From Morinoia aosen (lineage: Eukaryota > Arthropoda > Malacostraca > Amphipoda > Talitridae): a stretch of 64,000 nt of DNA. Location of the stretch: contig CM059580.1 of NCBI GenBank assembly GCA_030386875.1, positions 2,880,838 to 2,944,837 on the forward strand, written 5' to 3'. The position numbers were made by a program, and so were the translations under genes. Every line of letters begins with the position of its first letter. Position 1 is the first letter of the stretch. Below the pieces are notes generated by a model. It was not told where the DNA came from and did not search any database. It saw only the letters and a program-made list of their open reading frames with translations. Of the stretch, positions 30,301-40,768 are shown piece by piece.

Positions 30301-30608
30301 GTTAGCATGTGGCGTTTCAGGCTGTGCTTGTAGATGGTATTGAAGGAACATCTCCGGCAGTGCAGAAGCTCTTGGTCAGAGTTGTGCTTCGCGACGTGGC
30401 GGTGGTAGTTGTTCTTGTATATCGAGGAGTAAGTGCACATGGGGCACTTGTACACCTGGTTGTTGTTCTTGCTGGTCGTGGTCGTGTTGTTGCTATCGTT
30501 GTTGTTATTGTTGGACTCGGCATCTTCTGGAGAAGCGGTGGTTGTGGTGTCCGTGTTGGCCGCCATGTTGGTTTTGCTGCAGAGTATCACTTCTTCGTCC
30601 AGGCTCGT
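27396..30608 (-). CDS. Zinc-finger gene exon 3: all 12 fingers, Q/S/T-rich tail, stop
   Basis: The acceptor tgcattacag precedes ACG AGC CTG GAC, giving [20 protein letters not shown]. Fingers run from VYKCPMC (about 30450) to [10 protein letters not shown] (about 29375). The Gln tract is at about 28820-28860. TAG is at 27396-27398. An internal ATG at MAANTD (about 30566) could start a shorter isoform without the acidic domain. Confidence 0.88.
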   Translation of the reverse strand, partial: TSLDEEVILCSKTNMAANTDTTTTASPEDAESNNNNNDSNNTTTTSKNNNQVYKCPMCTYSSIYKNNYHRHVAKHNSDQELLHCRRCSFNTIYKHSLKRHMLTHPEEKLGPATTSDPPDTSAASASCQAEGYSVCDFCPYKTKNAQHLKRHLQRHTNEKILKTFTCESCGYTSKYKQHYERHLLKHSGKKTYKCNSCEYATPYIDNYKRHCIKHSKEKSFSCDQCSYSSAYPDNYKRHMLKHSGEKSFFCPHCNYASAYSDNYERHLLKHSNGKIYSCTSCNYRSAYVDNYKRHLLKHSRDKLHTCQYCNYSTVYIDNYRRHVTVHTGEGAQTCPHCNYSTTIKYKFKQHMSLHTGHGLIQCPYCPYKTPRKYQFKRHLSIHTQEGRYNCTICSHSTAYKSSHRKHMLKHGKEPDFDAERVVGPVDNSGMSGEDNNSGNVTVNIGVGDQGFPNAGTSSVKLTEVSKIDVITREQMNLSPATTGVSPLPTRSIRQIKSKKNTLARVCVANTSTVTSVTDSSKTPSNSSQSDVNLANGGMSSGNTMNGGETCSMFPSKIRDDSNNSSTGGIQTARVAPMTRVGSLQQQQQQQQQQQQIEHQLITHIQEPTLHLVQDVGQQNLLINRIGMEGVSTSVVEDLTSSRHALTNPHSLSGGGQPLLATPQSLAHNLTSTHNLTSAPNLTNTLAGPQNMTAQNLTIAGMGSQQDTNSRPLQELSILPATIFCNPSTQDLTSLTVQDLSGLGSSVQQQALGSRQTVTYSVQGLNLSANATTTRSVASSISADELLGENMDGTLSSITSTSSTCASQAPNFTSSLGSNSTNLSSSIGANLITTIGGSNPTSRIGSDHTSAIGSNQATNMVSNQGPTMVSNEGTTMVSSHDTTMVSNQGTTMVSNHDTAMVSNHSSSLSSNMDISHRSAVPSGTAHSSSVSSSMSLSAVQPCVSAALHASLPSSLQQTLTASQVIASAGGQSFLLTAPSGALQGREFAPGQYFTPATFTGHPPHITFTAHLPSHITAQLQHIGGSAVTSTSPNFATSSPHLTTTSSSPQTIAFVQPLLHAESFEQDNDSGG

Positions 30609-33270
30609 CTGTAATGCATGAAATCTTATTTAGTACGCAGTCGTGTGGTGTTAGGTTTCTTCTACATGGAAAATTACACTGCAAAATATTTTATTCATCT
30701 CATAAAATCTTATTTATCTCAGAGTTACGTGGTGTGAGTTTCGAGATGGAATAATTACAATACAAAAATTTTCAACTTGGCACACAGTTGCACAGTGTGA
30801 GGTTTTAACATCATGGAAAAAATACATGGAAAATCCATAGATCTTATTTCTAGATCTATTAATGAAATATTGATACCCGCAAGTTGCTACCACAGGCAGT
30901 ATAGGAAAAACAGTATTTGACTTTCTCAGATACAATGCTCGCATTTTACCTACCATTTTGTGCCACTAAACCGCCTCATTATAGAGAGAAATCTGAAATT
31001 TTTTGCCCATCAATAAACTAACGTCGATATATTCTACAAATTCACGAATTGCACAACTAAAGATCAGCACCACCACCACCATCACACCAGGCAACCGATA
31101 TCTCTGATACTGAAACTTTGCTGTTATGTTAAGTCTAATTTTAGAAACTTTACTATAACATAGTGTATACGATCCGTCAAAAGTGACTGGATTCTATATT
31201 TTCCTAAGACAAATCCCCCAAATGTCGGTGACAAACAAAGTAATATACTAATAGCACCTGCAATTAAAACATTCTTGAACTTGTGCACTGGAGAAAATGG
31301 TATCACAGATACGGTCACTGAGCATCTGTAAGAGCGTCACAGAGAGACAGAATAAGCGGACACCAGACACATTTATAAATCACGGCAGAGGAAACAAGGT
31401 AGGGTCATTTCTATGGAAGAAAATACACATCCTCTTGTTAGGCTAGCCAATAGAAAAGCTTTATTTCAAACAAACTTTATGACGTCACCAAAACACCATG
31501 TCGTTAGGCCAATAGTGGAGCCAGATTTGGCAGTCGCAGTGCTACCAGACGCAATATGAGCGCTGCTATTGGTTTGTTGCCGTGACGTCAGCAAAACCAC
31601 ACCGTCAACCAAAAAGAGACTGGTTTGACCCTACCTTGTTTCCTCTACAGTGATATAAATAAACACACCGAGGGTATCATTAAGCAATATAAGCACACCA
31701 AAGGCATCATCAGACAAGATACCAATAAATCAGAACACAAGACTCACAGCCTGGATGCAGTAGTTGCCGCTCTCCTCCTTCACGAGGGACACGGTCCCGC
31801 TGCTGTCATCCCGCAGGTATACCTGCACAGCAGCAACTCGTCTCATACTCTATTTGTTCAGGTAGTGGCAGAGTATTTCATCCTACATTATATTTATATA
31901 TCATATTATATGCATTCTATATATTATATATCCTAATATATTTCCTATTTAGACTATTTAGACGGTTTCCTATTTAAATAGGTTTCCTATTTAGACGGTT
32001 TCCTATTTAGACGGTTCTTGAACCTGTACACCAGCAACTCGTCACATACTCTCTTTGTTAAGGTATGGGACAGTAATTCATCTCATTGTATACATTTAAT
32101 ATATATTATATGTTTTTTTCTTTACCATAGAAACAATAAACATATATATATATATAATATATTGTTTATATTACATGAATATATTATACATTACATCAAT
32201 TTATTATATATTATATACATTTAATACATAAAATATATATATTCCATATATTCTACTTCCTAAAATTTACTCAAATTATTTTATTTACCTACTTAGACAT
32301 TTTGTCATTGGAAAATGAAAGGGAAACTACAAAATGAATCATTTTCAACAGAATCTTCATTTTTTGGGTTGTTTTCAACACGTTTCCTGCAAAGGGACCC
32401 ACCGGTGGTCACTGAGGAGGATTTCAAAATGCTGCTGACCGACCTGGTCACTGACTCAATTTCTATGAATACTTAAAGCTGAATGAAAGCACAATCCAGT
32501 TCATGTTGGCTATTTTCAAAATAGCTTAATACAGTTGAGTTGACTTAAAATTTGAGTTGAATGTTGAATTTCAGCGTAACCCATCACAATTATCACGTTA
32601 AAATTTACTCCTACAATCCTTACTCTCATCTTATTAGTTGATAAATCCTTAGTTACAACAAAGAGAAACTCAGATCAAAGAAAAAGGCTGTAAAAAAGGG
32701 GGAATATTTGCACATGATGTTGAACCCTCTGTATCCTACAGTCACAAGGTATTGAACCCTGTCCCCTACAATTGCTAGATAATAAACGCCACCAACCTGC
32801 ACCATGTCGCCAGCGTTGATGCCCTGCTGGCTCTCAATGGCAACGTCAATCTTGTTGCCATCAGCATCAACAAGACACCTGAGATCCTCCCCTTCCTCCT
32901 GTACGATAACTCGCAAGTTCTCGGCTTGCAAGCCCTCGCTGCCGGACTCTACGTGCATCTCCTTGTCTCTCTCCATCGTCATGATGCCTCCATCAGCTGC
33001 CAAGCAGCCGAGGCTTTGCTCTCTCTCCAGCAAGTTGCCAACAGCACGAGCTCCTGCACCGCTGCCTGCCAAGGCCTCGTCAGAAGTGGTGCCACACAAG
33101 TTCTCGTCTCGGGTCTCCTGCGAGTCGCTGCTGATGACGCTGATTTGATCGCTCGACATGATGCTGGCCTGCCCGCTGCTCAGCAGGCGGTTGGCCTGCT
33201 CCTCTGTGAGCATGTTTATTCTGCCGCCAAGCCCGACCACGATGCTCACGGTGTCCTGGCTCATGTCCAT
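27396..33270 (-). CDS. C2H2 zinc-finger protein with 12 fingers (gene-level entry)
   Basis: Joined exons 33270-32741 (approximate end), 31822-31748 and 30608-27396 give about 1,270 residues, all junctions phase 0. The start ATG sits in AAACCATGG. The N-terminal ~200 residues ([20 protein letters not shown] onward) are acidic and finger-free. Twelve C2H2 fingers of the CX2C-X12-HX3H form, most with a Y..Y..NYxRH pattern, fill about residues 255-615. Then comes a Ser/Thr/Gln-rich tail with a Gln12 tract, TSxNLT-type repeats and about seven VSNQGTTM-type repeats, ending EQDNDSGG. Such an array indicates a nuclear DNA-binding regulator; the target and the family member are not recognisable. The TAG stop lies in a decayed unit of the 15-bp array. 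A hAT-like MITE sits in intron 2. Confidence 0.85.
31381..31652. mobile_element. hAT-like MITE copy 2 in zinc-finger gene intron 2
   Basis: 272 bp, clearly the same element as 12806-13074. Ends carry AGAGGAAACAAGGTAGGGTC A as an exact inverted pair. Flanks TTATAAAT (31373-31380) and ATATAAAT (31653-31660) are an 8-bp target duplication with one mismatch. It keeps both TGACGTCA palindromes (31480, 31583) and the CCAAT boxes. Confidence 0.9.
31748..31822 (-). CDS. Zinc-finger gene exon 2 (25 codons)
   Basis: The acceptor gctgctgtgcag precedes GTA TAC CTG; the donor is CAGGCT|GTGAGT. It encodes [20 protein letters not shown] then YCIQA, phase 0 at both ends. It is too short to be seen as an ORF, but GC-rich in AT-rich intron and perfectly phased to exon 3. 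A decayed copy of its acceptor region lies 200 bases upstream (see 32023-32098). Confidence 0.8.
31937..32016. repeat. Short 16-bp tandem repeat
   Basis: Four to five copies of TTTCCTATTTAGACGG lie in intron 1 of the zinc-finger gene, next to the duplicated acceptor region. Confidence 0.8.
32017..32372. other. Intron 1 remainder: duplicated acceptor region and AT-rich tract
   Basis: 32022-32098 is a diverged copy of 31821-31897. Then come TATATA runs at 32130-32240 and unique sequence. No exon seen. Confidence 0.65.
32373..32602 (-). mobile_element. TTAA-type MITE with CACCGGTGG core, copy 3
   Basis: On the minus strand it shares CATGAACTGGATTGTGCTTT, CATTCAGCTTTAAGTATTCA and CACCGGTGGGTCCC with copies 1 and 2. 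Ends are degenerate. It lies in intron 1, about 140 bases downstream of exon 1. Confidence 0.68.
32741..33270 (-). CDS. Zinc-finger gene exon 1 (coding part)
   Basis: Begins [18 protein letters not shown] and ends near [20 protein letters not shown]. Acidic, with Ser-rich [14 protein letters not shown]. The donor is uncertain: CTT|GTGACT (exon end 32747 by this reading) or ACT|GTAGGA (end near 32740). Both are phase 0 and change the protein by two residues only. A 5' UTR exon further upstream is possible: aaaaatag lies 11 bases before the ATG context. Confidence 0.75.
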
Positions 33271-34428
33271 GGTTTGAAATGCTATTTTTAAAGTCGCAAA
33301 AATGTACAATTTTTAAGAGTACAATTCTTTAAGCCGCAAAAAATTCTCTTAAACGTTGAAATGTTGGTTGTTATGCCGCGCACATAGCACGTTTTATCTG
33401 GAATTTCTGCTAATGCAAAAAATTTCACTTATTAATTGAAATAATTTTTTGTTATGCTGTGGACGCTCTTGATGTGATTCATTTAAACTACAATTTTTAC
33501 CACCAAGGAATTTTACTTGAAAATTGAAGTATCAGCTCTTATGCCATGCACATGACACAAATAAAATACAATTTTTACTACCACAAAAAAATTTATATGA
33601 AAATTAAAATGTCAGCTGTTGAGCTGTGCATATGAAAGTATTAAAATACAATTTTTACTAATGTAAAAAAAATTTCACTTTGAAATTAAAATGTCGGCTA
33701 ATATGCAGTACACGCTCTTGACGTGACACAAAGCTGAGAACAATCGGGTGCTGCGATGCATCTCAGAAGCACGTTCAGTGACTAGATCTTGTCGTGAGCA
33801 TTACATCGTGTCTGAAAGAAAATTTTATTCTAATTAATGCATAATTTAAAATGTGAGTGTACAGAAGCATTGACATCACTCTTGTAATTCCATTATTTTA
33901 CCAAACTATTTATTGAAGGTTAATCTTAATTTGCATGAGTAAGTCATTTTATAGCACATTATTGACATGAACTATTGAAAGATTGTATAGTTTAACAACT
34001 ATTTTTCATTACTCAGTAGTGTTAATGAGGGCTGGAGTTGAGAGTGAGGTAGGCCTACTTTTTGTTGAAATAAAAAAATTTACAATACATTTGTATCATT
34101 TTTAGAAACTTCCTAAATGCTTGTATGTTGAAGTAACTTTGTAATTATAAAAATCTAAAAAATGGAACAGTTAAATATTTCAGTCATAGGGCTTCAAAAT
34201 TTTTTTGCATCCAGGTATTGACTGGAGGCTATATAGAGGCACAGAGCTTCAGTCATGTCAGTTGCTGGTGGGTGCTCATACTGTGAGGTGGCATCTCCAG
34301 GTGTGCTGTGACCATTATTTAATACGTAAGTTAGAGTTCATTATGCAGCCCAATTATTACGTTGTTGTTATTGTGCCTCTTTTGTGTTGGTGACAAGTCT
34401 TAATTCCAATTTTAAGCAAAGCGGCCCA
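33271..34428. other. Upstream region of the zinc-finger gene
   Basis: Three or four loose ~115-bp tandem units recur between about 33310 and 33720 (ACAATTTTTACTACCACAAA and GAAATTAAAATGTCGGC themes). A family A 5' fragment lies at 34020-34090. No TATA box or exon could be fixed. Confidence 0.55.
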
Positions 34429-34429
34429 T

Positions 34430-34601
34430 AGACCGTCAATTAAATCGTCAATATCATTGACTCAATGTATTGATGATATTTTTTGTCCCCAAGTCAATTA
34501 TTTGACTGTCATCAATCAAGCCCATAGATGATCAATTAAATTGTCAGTATTCATTATTGTCATTTATATTGACAATAAAATTGATCATCGATGGGCCGCT
34601 T
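34430..34601. mobile_element. Small inverted-repeat element (172 bp)
   Basis: Left end AGCGGCCCATAGACCGTCAA; right end TTGATCATCGATGGGCCGCT, an inverted match with four mismatches over about 20 bases. Inside, CCCATAGA..ATCAATTAAAT occurs again in direct orientation. Non-coding, fold-back capable. Confidence 0.7.
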
Positions 34602-37600
34602 AAAAGAATGAATTATGTAGGAGAAAAATTGCATCTACAATGTGAACTTGTAAGAGAGCCTGGTAGCAATGTTTGTGCACTTATATGATGGATTTTAATT
34701 GCATTCAACCCTAACAGATTTTTAGAGAAGGTATTTTTCTAAAAGTATTTTTATTTACCTATTTGTTCTTAACTTTCTATATGCAGCCTTAAAATAAATG
34801 CCCTCTCAGATTTTAAAGTAAAAGAAATCAAACAAATTAAGTGGCAGTAAAGTTATGTAGTACAACATATTCTGCATGGTTAACTACCAACATTTGAAGT
34901 TTAGTTTATAAAATTTAACTTATATTAAGAACTGATTTTCTATGGCATGGACAAGCAAGTGAGCTTAGCTTTAATTTTGTTTATGATAATTACAGCAGAA
35001 ATTTTCCCCCTTGTTGCAAATGACAAAAAAAGAGGTGATTGTTGAGGATTAACCAGTAATTGATAATTTATTTTTCAGTACCTAAACATAGTTAATTAGA
35101 ACAAAATGAACAAGTTTTCTTCTATGCACTTTCTGGCATAAATAAGTATTTTACGACAAGATAAGATGGCGGCCGCCATCTTGGGTACCGGGTGGCCGCC
35201 ATTGGATATGATGTACACGGACGTCACTGGAAACCTTTATTTATAATTTTCACCAGAAGAACTGTGGCTCCCTCTCATGGCCCAACCTCTTTATGTTTGT
35301 AATAGGACGTTAGCTTCCGTTATTAAATAACTTAAGCTTGGCGCGCAAAAGCAAACTTCTAAGCTGAATAATTCAAAAATAACGCATCAACCCCCAGAAT
35401 GTCGTTCATCTAAAACATTTTTAAATGGGCTCCTTTCCCGATTGTTCAAAATGGAATGTTTTATTTTGGTGGATCACCTAAACTAAATATTGACCGGTAA
35501 TGCTTGGCTTCAAACTATTCTTTCCATTTAAGTAATTGATGATGGAATGAAAGTTCATAATTCTTTCAAGTGTGCCTTTAGCTTAAACAAACTAGTATAA
35601 TCTGAATGAAATCCTAAATGATTATGATAAATAGTAAAATAACTATATATGTAGTAAAATAGCTAAATAGTAAACTGCTAAATAAATAATGCTATATTTG
35701 TATAGAAGCAATAATTTAAGCTTAACAGTAAGTTGCTTGGCATAGGTTATGTGGCAATTTTTAGTTTCATTGTTATTTTTTATATCACTAAGATTAATTT
35801 CTATAAAGTAATTTTTTTAGGTAGAAGGGAGAGCATCACACTTTAGACACCAAACTTGCAGATATAATTTTACATTAATGCAATACTGTTTTACTAGTTT
35901 TCAAAACGTGCAGTTGAAGACATAAGTTATTTTGATACCCAAATGCAATCCATGATCAATCAATAGGCGACTTAAAACTTTGCCTAGCCTCTGGCTAACT
36001 GAAACTGTGTAACTATATAAACCGGATAAACTATTGTGTTCGTTTTATTTTACGTTGAACTAAAATCGACATCTTATTTACATATACTACTTGGAAAGGT
36101 TTGTAGAACTGCATTTTATCAAGATACTTCTGTCCTAACAATTTGTTGAGTGTGGTGCTTTTCTGTATATATACCATAAATTTTTCTAATCACCGATGGT
36201 AAGTTAAATAAGCTGTATAATTCACAAATTCATTGATGCATGTATGATATACATGTACTTAAAATTACCTAGCCCCCGAAGTATCTTGTTTATTTTTTCT
36301 AGTAACGGTCTATAAGCAAAGTACATCGGATAACTCATTCGCACGTCTGTCGCGTGCTCAAAATGTTATTTACAGAATTTGTAAGATGTATTTTATATTC
36401 GTCAGTACACATCATGCCATAATACTAAAGTTGTATTTTTAAAAATTTTAAAGTTATGATGAGCTTTTTCTCGATTTTATATTTTTATGAAAAGATGCTC
36501 ATACTCAATTAAAATTTAGGCATGAAGAAACGATGGAAAATGATCAAGAAATGATGTATCAGGCATATAATTATGTATTCGATAAACTAGGGCTTTATGT
36601 CATTTAATCGTTTATGCTTAGAATGAGAGGTTAGGCGTTTTCACCTGAATTAACCTCTCAATAAACTTTATATCGAGGACAACCGACTTAAAAAACATTT
36701 TCATTGAAATACGATGTTCCGACTGTCAACATTATGATCAGTGGTAGCGTGAAATGAGCCAGAAGCACATACTGTAAGCTGGATAACTAACAAATGATTA
36801 AGTAAATAACATACCCCACAGGGAGAGAGAACTACTGTATCTATGAGTTAACGTTCCCGGGAGAATATGTTAAGATTGGTGGATATGGTTAGTTATTAAC
36901 GTCCAACCTTAAACGTTTTCTCTTAAGTGTTTTTCGAAATAGCAAGAGAGGGATAATAAAGACACTTTCTGGGATAACTCAGCTGTATCTTTTTATTGAA
37001 GGAAGCCGTGATGACCGATGGCGTGCTTGACTTCGGACGATCTTCTCTTAGATGGGAAACTCCGTGCAAGCGAGGTCCGGCGAGCGATGACGTTGGCCGG
37101 GTGTAAGTGAGTGTGTTTGTGGAGGTTCACGGTCTGTGTAATTTAAACGACTGACAGAATATCAATTCCACCCGTGACGTGTGGATGAGTCACTATTTAT
37201 GGGTTCAGACTTTAGAATAATTCCACGATGTGAAAAGCAAGTTGTCGTGGTTGAGCGGGCAGATTAGTAGCCATTTGTAGTAATATACTAGGCTCTACTA
37301 GCTCCGAACCAAGTGATTGCAAAGTGATATATGACCAAAAGTCAGAACGTCTCACGTCACAAATAAGCAATTTACGTGGTGTATCTCGATGGTTTAGTGA
37401 GAGATAATAGGCCACGCGAATTTAACTTGTAAAGCTCAAGACCCAGGGAATGTGTGTTGTGGTGTTTGGTGCCGTCGAGGGTCTGCAATAATCGAAGACG
37501 CTGAATGAGAAGGTTCTCGAAGAGGCATCAAGGAAAAATTCCACAACTGACAATCCCTACACTCTAATGGTATATTTCCCATCACGGAGAAAACCCTGAA

Positions 37601-38744
37601 CTTCTTCCATAGATTTAACTCAAGCTATTAATTTCTTTACAGGCTCAAGGAAGAAAATAGAAAGGTTACAAACTGGCAATGGCTGTTCCTTTATGCTTGA
37701 CTTAAGTAATAAGCATGCCAGCACAATACTTGTGATTTTTAGAGCAGTAATAATCTGTTATTCCATTTTTGTGGAATTATGGAAAATACATGTGGTTTAA
37801 GCACCATGATTCGTGGTATAAATGAAATACGAAACAGCTAAAAAATGCGAGAACATGAATGAAAAACTTTCGTACTTTATAATATATCTATATCCGTACG
37901 AGAAATAAAAAGAAAACGGTCCTAAATTCATTAATTTGTCAATCATACTGAAAAACACTGCAAGTATATCTTGTTGTAAAAAAGAATAATATCTACACTG
38001 AGAAAAGAACACTAAACGTATCTCTTGCAGCAAAAGAAAAAAATATTCAAAACATAATACAGTGAACATAAAAAATGACATGACACAGCAGTTTACGCTC
38101 CGCCATTTTTCACAAAAAACGCCGGCAAATTTGTCGTGGCGCTCTCACGAAGTATTTGATGAGCGAATTTCAATATCATAATGAAAGCTGCAAGTATATA
38201 ATTTTTGTAGTAAGGAAGGACGTAGTTGAATATCTAATATAAAATCTTGACACACGAAGTGAACATGACACGCAAAATTTACGCTACGTCATGTTGAGAT
38301 AGCACTTGGGATGAGCCACGCTATTCTACGACTCCTACGACTACTTACATGTTTATATATAGCACGATACCGACCAGATCCTTAAACTTAAACACAATGC
38401 ACACTAAGAAATGACATGATATACTTTACCAGATTTGCTCTATTTGAACACTTAATTTCTTTCACTTACAAGAACGTTGTAACGCACAAGCTAAAGAGGC
38501 ACGAGAGAGTGATGCGGAAAACCAAACGTCCCGCGCGGTGTTGCCCTTTTCAGAGGTTTTAAACTCGAAAATGTCGATCGTTATTTTATGTGTTATGCAT
38601 TTACACAAAAACTTCAAGGATTACTAATTATAAGTAGAAAATTATTAATAATAATTTAGAGTAAGATTTTTAATGTCAATAATTATTTTATTTAAGTGCG
38701 AATGAGAATTTTTATAATTTTACACTTTTGTAGCTAATGCTACA
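34602..38744. other. Long gene-poor AT-rich stretch
   Basis: Holds a family C fragment at 35070-35160, a GC-rich palindrome at 35163-35182, and a moderately GC-rich patch at 36995-37090 (TGACTTCGGACGATCTTCTC) that I could not assign. No ORF longer than about 95 codons and none with a recognisable domain. Confidence 0.6.
35163..35182. promoter_or_regulatory. Perfect 20-bp palindrome with two YY1/Pho-like sites
   Basis: AAGATGGCGGCCGCCATCTT is its own reverse complement. Each half is AAGATGGCGGC, the consensus for YY1-type zinc-finger factors, and a third GGCCGCCATT follows at 35194. It stands in AT-rich DNA about 1.9 kb upstream of the zinc-finger gene start. A regulatory role is inference. 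Confidence 0.4.
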
Positions 38745-38825
38745 AATATGCGTGGACCCGAGTTATATATTAGGTAAGCCTTCCTTTTGTTGCAATATAA
38801 AAGAATTACTTTTTGTTACCAAGCG
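38745..38825 (+). repeat. Family A 5' fragment
   Basis: TATTAGGTAAGCCTTCCTTT with the following TTGTTGCAATATAAAAGAAT resembles 19760-19820 and 34045-34085. Short and diverged. Confidence 0.45.
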
Positions 38826-39242
38826 GTTACTGATTTATTTTTGATTGAATTCCACAAAAATAGAAATCAATAACATTAGCTAGATGTTATGATTTGTACG
38901 AGTGAATTTGCACGCATTTGTGTTTACTCTGCAGTGAACTTAAATTTCTGAAGCACTTCTTCTCAAAAAATGCATGTTCTTTCAATTCACTAAACAGATG
39001 CATAATACAATTTGTTTCAGATGAGAGAATCATTCCGGTGTTGTGCTTCCGAGTACAGAAAAGACAAAGCTTTTCTTGTCTCCACTCTTCCCTCATGTCC
39101 GGTCAAAATGTTGAAGAAGGAGATACGCTCGTAAAATATTCATGTGAGTTGACGTTCAAATTATTTTCATCGATAACTCCATCATAAAAACCGTCTTTCC
39201 TTGTACAGGTGAGATACCGTCTTCTGTGCATTTGTCTGTTGT

Positions 39243-39585
39243 TTAATGTTGATTGCGACGTAACCCACCGATGGTCAATATCGCTTTTTATGCCAAAACT
39301 TTGGAATATATATTAACACTTTGCTTTGTTTTAAAATGTTAATAGATATCAATACTTTGCATTTGTTTGTTTGTTAATATTGATTGCGACGTAATCCCCA
39401 CATGGTAAATATCGCATTTTATGCCAAAGCTTTGGAATAGATATTAACACTGTGATTTGTTATAGATTTGTTATAAAGTGTAATAGACGTTAACACTTGG
39501 CATTAATAAATTGTTTAATATTGATTACGACGTAACTACCGATGGTCAATATCGCTTTTTATGCCAAAACTTTGGAATGAAGATT
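39243..39585. repeat. Three tandem ~130-bp units beside the TTAA MITE
   Basis: GATTGCGACGTAACCCACCG, ATGGTCAATATCGCTTTTTA, TGCCAAAACTTTGGAAT recurs at about 39248, 39378 and 39517. Spacing is about 130-140 bp and units differ by small changes. The unit start resembles the end of the neighbouring MITE. Confidence 0.8.
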
Positions 39586-39735
39586 AATATTTTGACCGCA
39601 ACGTGCACCACCGGTGACCACGGAGGGGATTTTCATAATGCTGCTGACCGACCAGCAGTCACAATCTCAGTTTGCATAATTACCTTATGGAACATGAATG
39701 AAGACACTATCTGTTTGAAGTTCGGTATTTAAAAA
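39583..39735 (-). mobile_element. TTAA-type MITE, copy 4 (truncated)
   Basis: TTTTGACCGCAACGTGCACC, ACCGGTGACCACGGAGGGGA, TTTTCATAATGCTGCTGACC match copies 2 and 3. The far end is lost in AT-rich sequence. Confidence 0.65.
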
Positions 39736-39756
39736 ATTGATATTTTATATGGTAAA

Positions 39757-40650
39757 TCTGAAGGAGATGACAGTTGTCGATTTTCCACTTTTTGATGCCT
39801 GAACCTAATTAATTGAATCAAAATAAACAAGTTTTCTTCTATTCTTTTTTCGTCTCAAATGAGTATTTTACGATTTATAGCGGTAAGTTTAGTTTCGTCA
39901 TTGATGACGAATGCGCTCGAATAAACAGCTACTCATCGATTTTCAAATTTTTGTTGCTTGAAACATGGTAATAACATCGAATTATACAACTTTTATTCTA
40001 TACACTTATTTCGTCAAATGAGTATTTAACGAGGTATAGCGGTAGGTTTGGTTTCGTCTTTCAAGACAGCGCTGGAAGCGAGACGCCATTGCAGTATTGC
40101 CATACAACTCGATCAAAGAATTTCTTTCCGCTTCAAAGACTGGAGTTGCGGTAAGTCATTTACCGCTATGACTAATAAAATACTCATTTGAGACAAAAAG
40201 TGCATAGAAGAAAACTTGTTTATTTCGATCTAATTAACTATGCTAAGGCATCGAAATTTACAAAATCGACAACTGTCATCTCCTTCAGATTTACCTTTTA
40301 TATTTATCTGCATTTTAGTAAAATCGGTGTATGGGAAGGAAAGGACAATCATCTATTTTCCAATTTTCGGTGCCTTAACTTAGTTAATTAGATCGAAATA
40401 AACCATTTTTCTTCTAAGCACTTTTTGGGGCAAATGAGTATTTACCAAGTTATAGCGGTAAATTAGTTACCGCACCTCCAGTGTTCGAAGCGGGAAGTAA
40501 TTCTTCGAGCGCGTCGTATGGCAACACTGCAATGGAGTCTCGCTTCCGACGCGCTCGTCATCAAAGACGAAACCAAACCTACCGCTATACATCGTTAAAT
40601 ACTCATTTTCCGCAAAAAGTGTATAGGAAAAAGTAATTTGTTTCAATGTT
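39757..40650. repeat. Family C composite: alternating inverted copies
   Basis: CTGAAGGAGATGACAGTTGT and following (39757-39875) recur inverted at 40168-40290 and again in direct order at 40335-40460. The inner part (GCGGTAGGTTTGGTTTCGTC) at 40040-40100 is inverted at 40550-40600. A lone fragment is at 35070-35160. Long arms suggest a fold-back element or nested insertions. Non-coding. Confidence 0.75.
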
Positions 40651-40768
40651 ATTTCTGCAATCCTGTTTCTCAGGACCTATAACTTGTTTCGTCAACTTTC
40701 ATCTTCTACATAAACTTTCTCATTAACTTGCTGTTAGTGTGCGCGGTGTGTGGGCACCTCAAGTGCCA
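40645..40768 (+). repeat. Family A middle fragment next to the 21-bp array
   Basis: ACTTGTTTCGTCAACTTTCA, TCTTCTACATAAACTTTCTC, ATTAACTTGCTGTTAGTGTG, then GTGTGTGGGCACC, parallel to the family A segment that seeds the 47-bp array. The 21-bp array begins directly after it. Confidence 0.6.

Noticed and set aside
36995-37095. GC-richer patch that might be an exon or small RNA
   Set aside because: No frame with a recognisable product, no phased splice partners, and no fold I could support.
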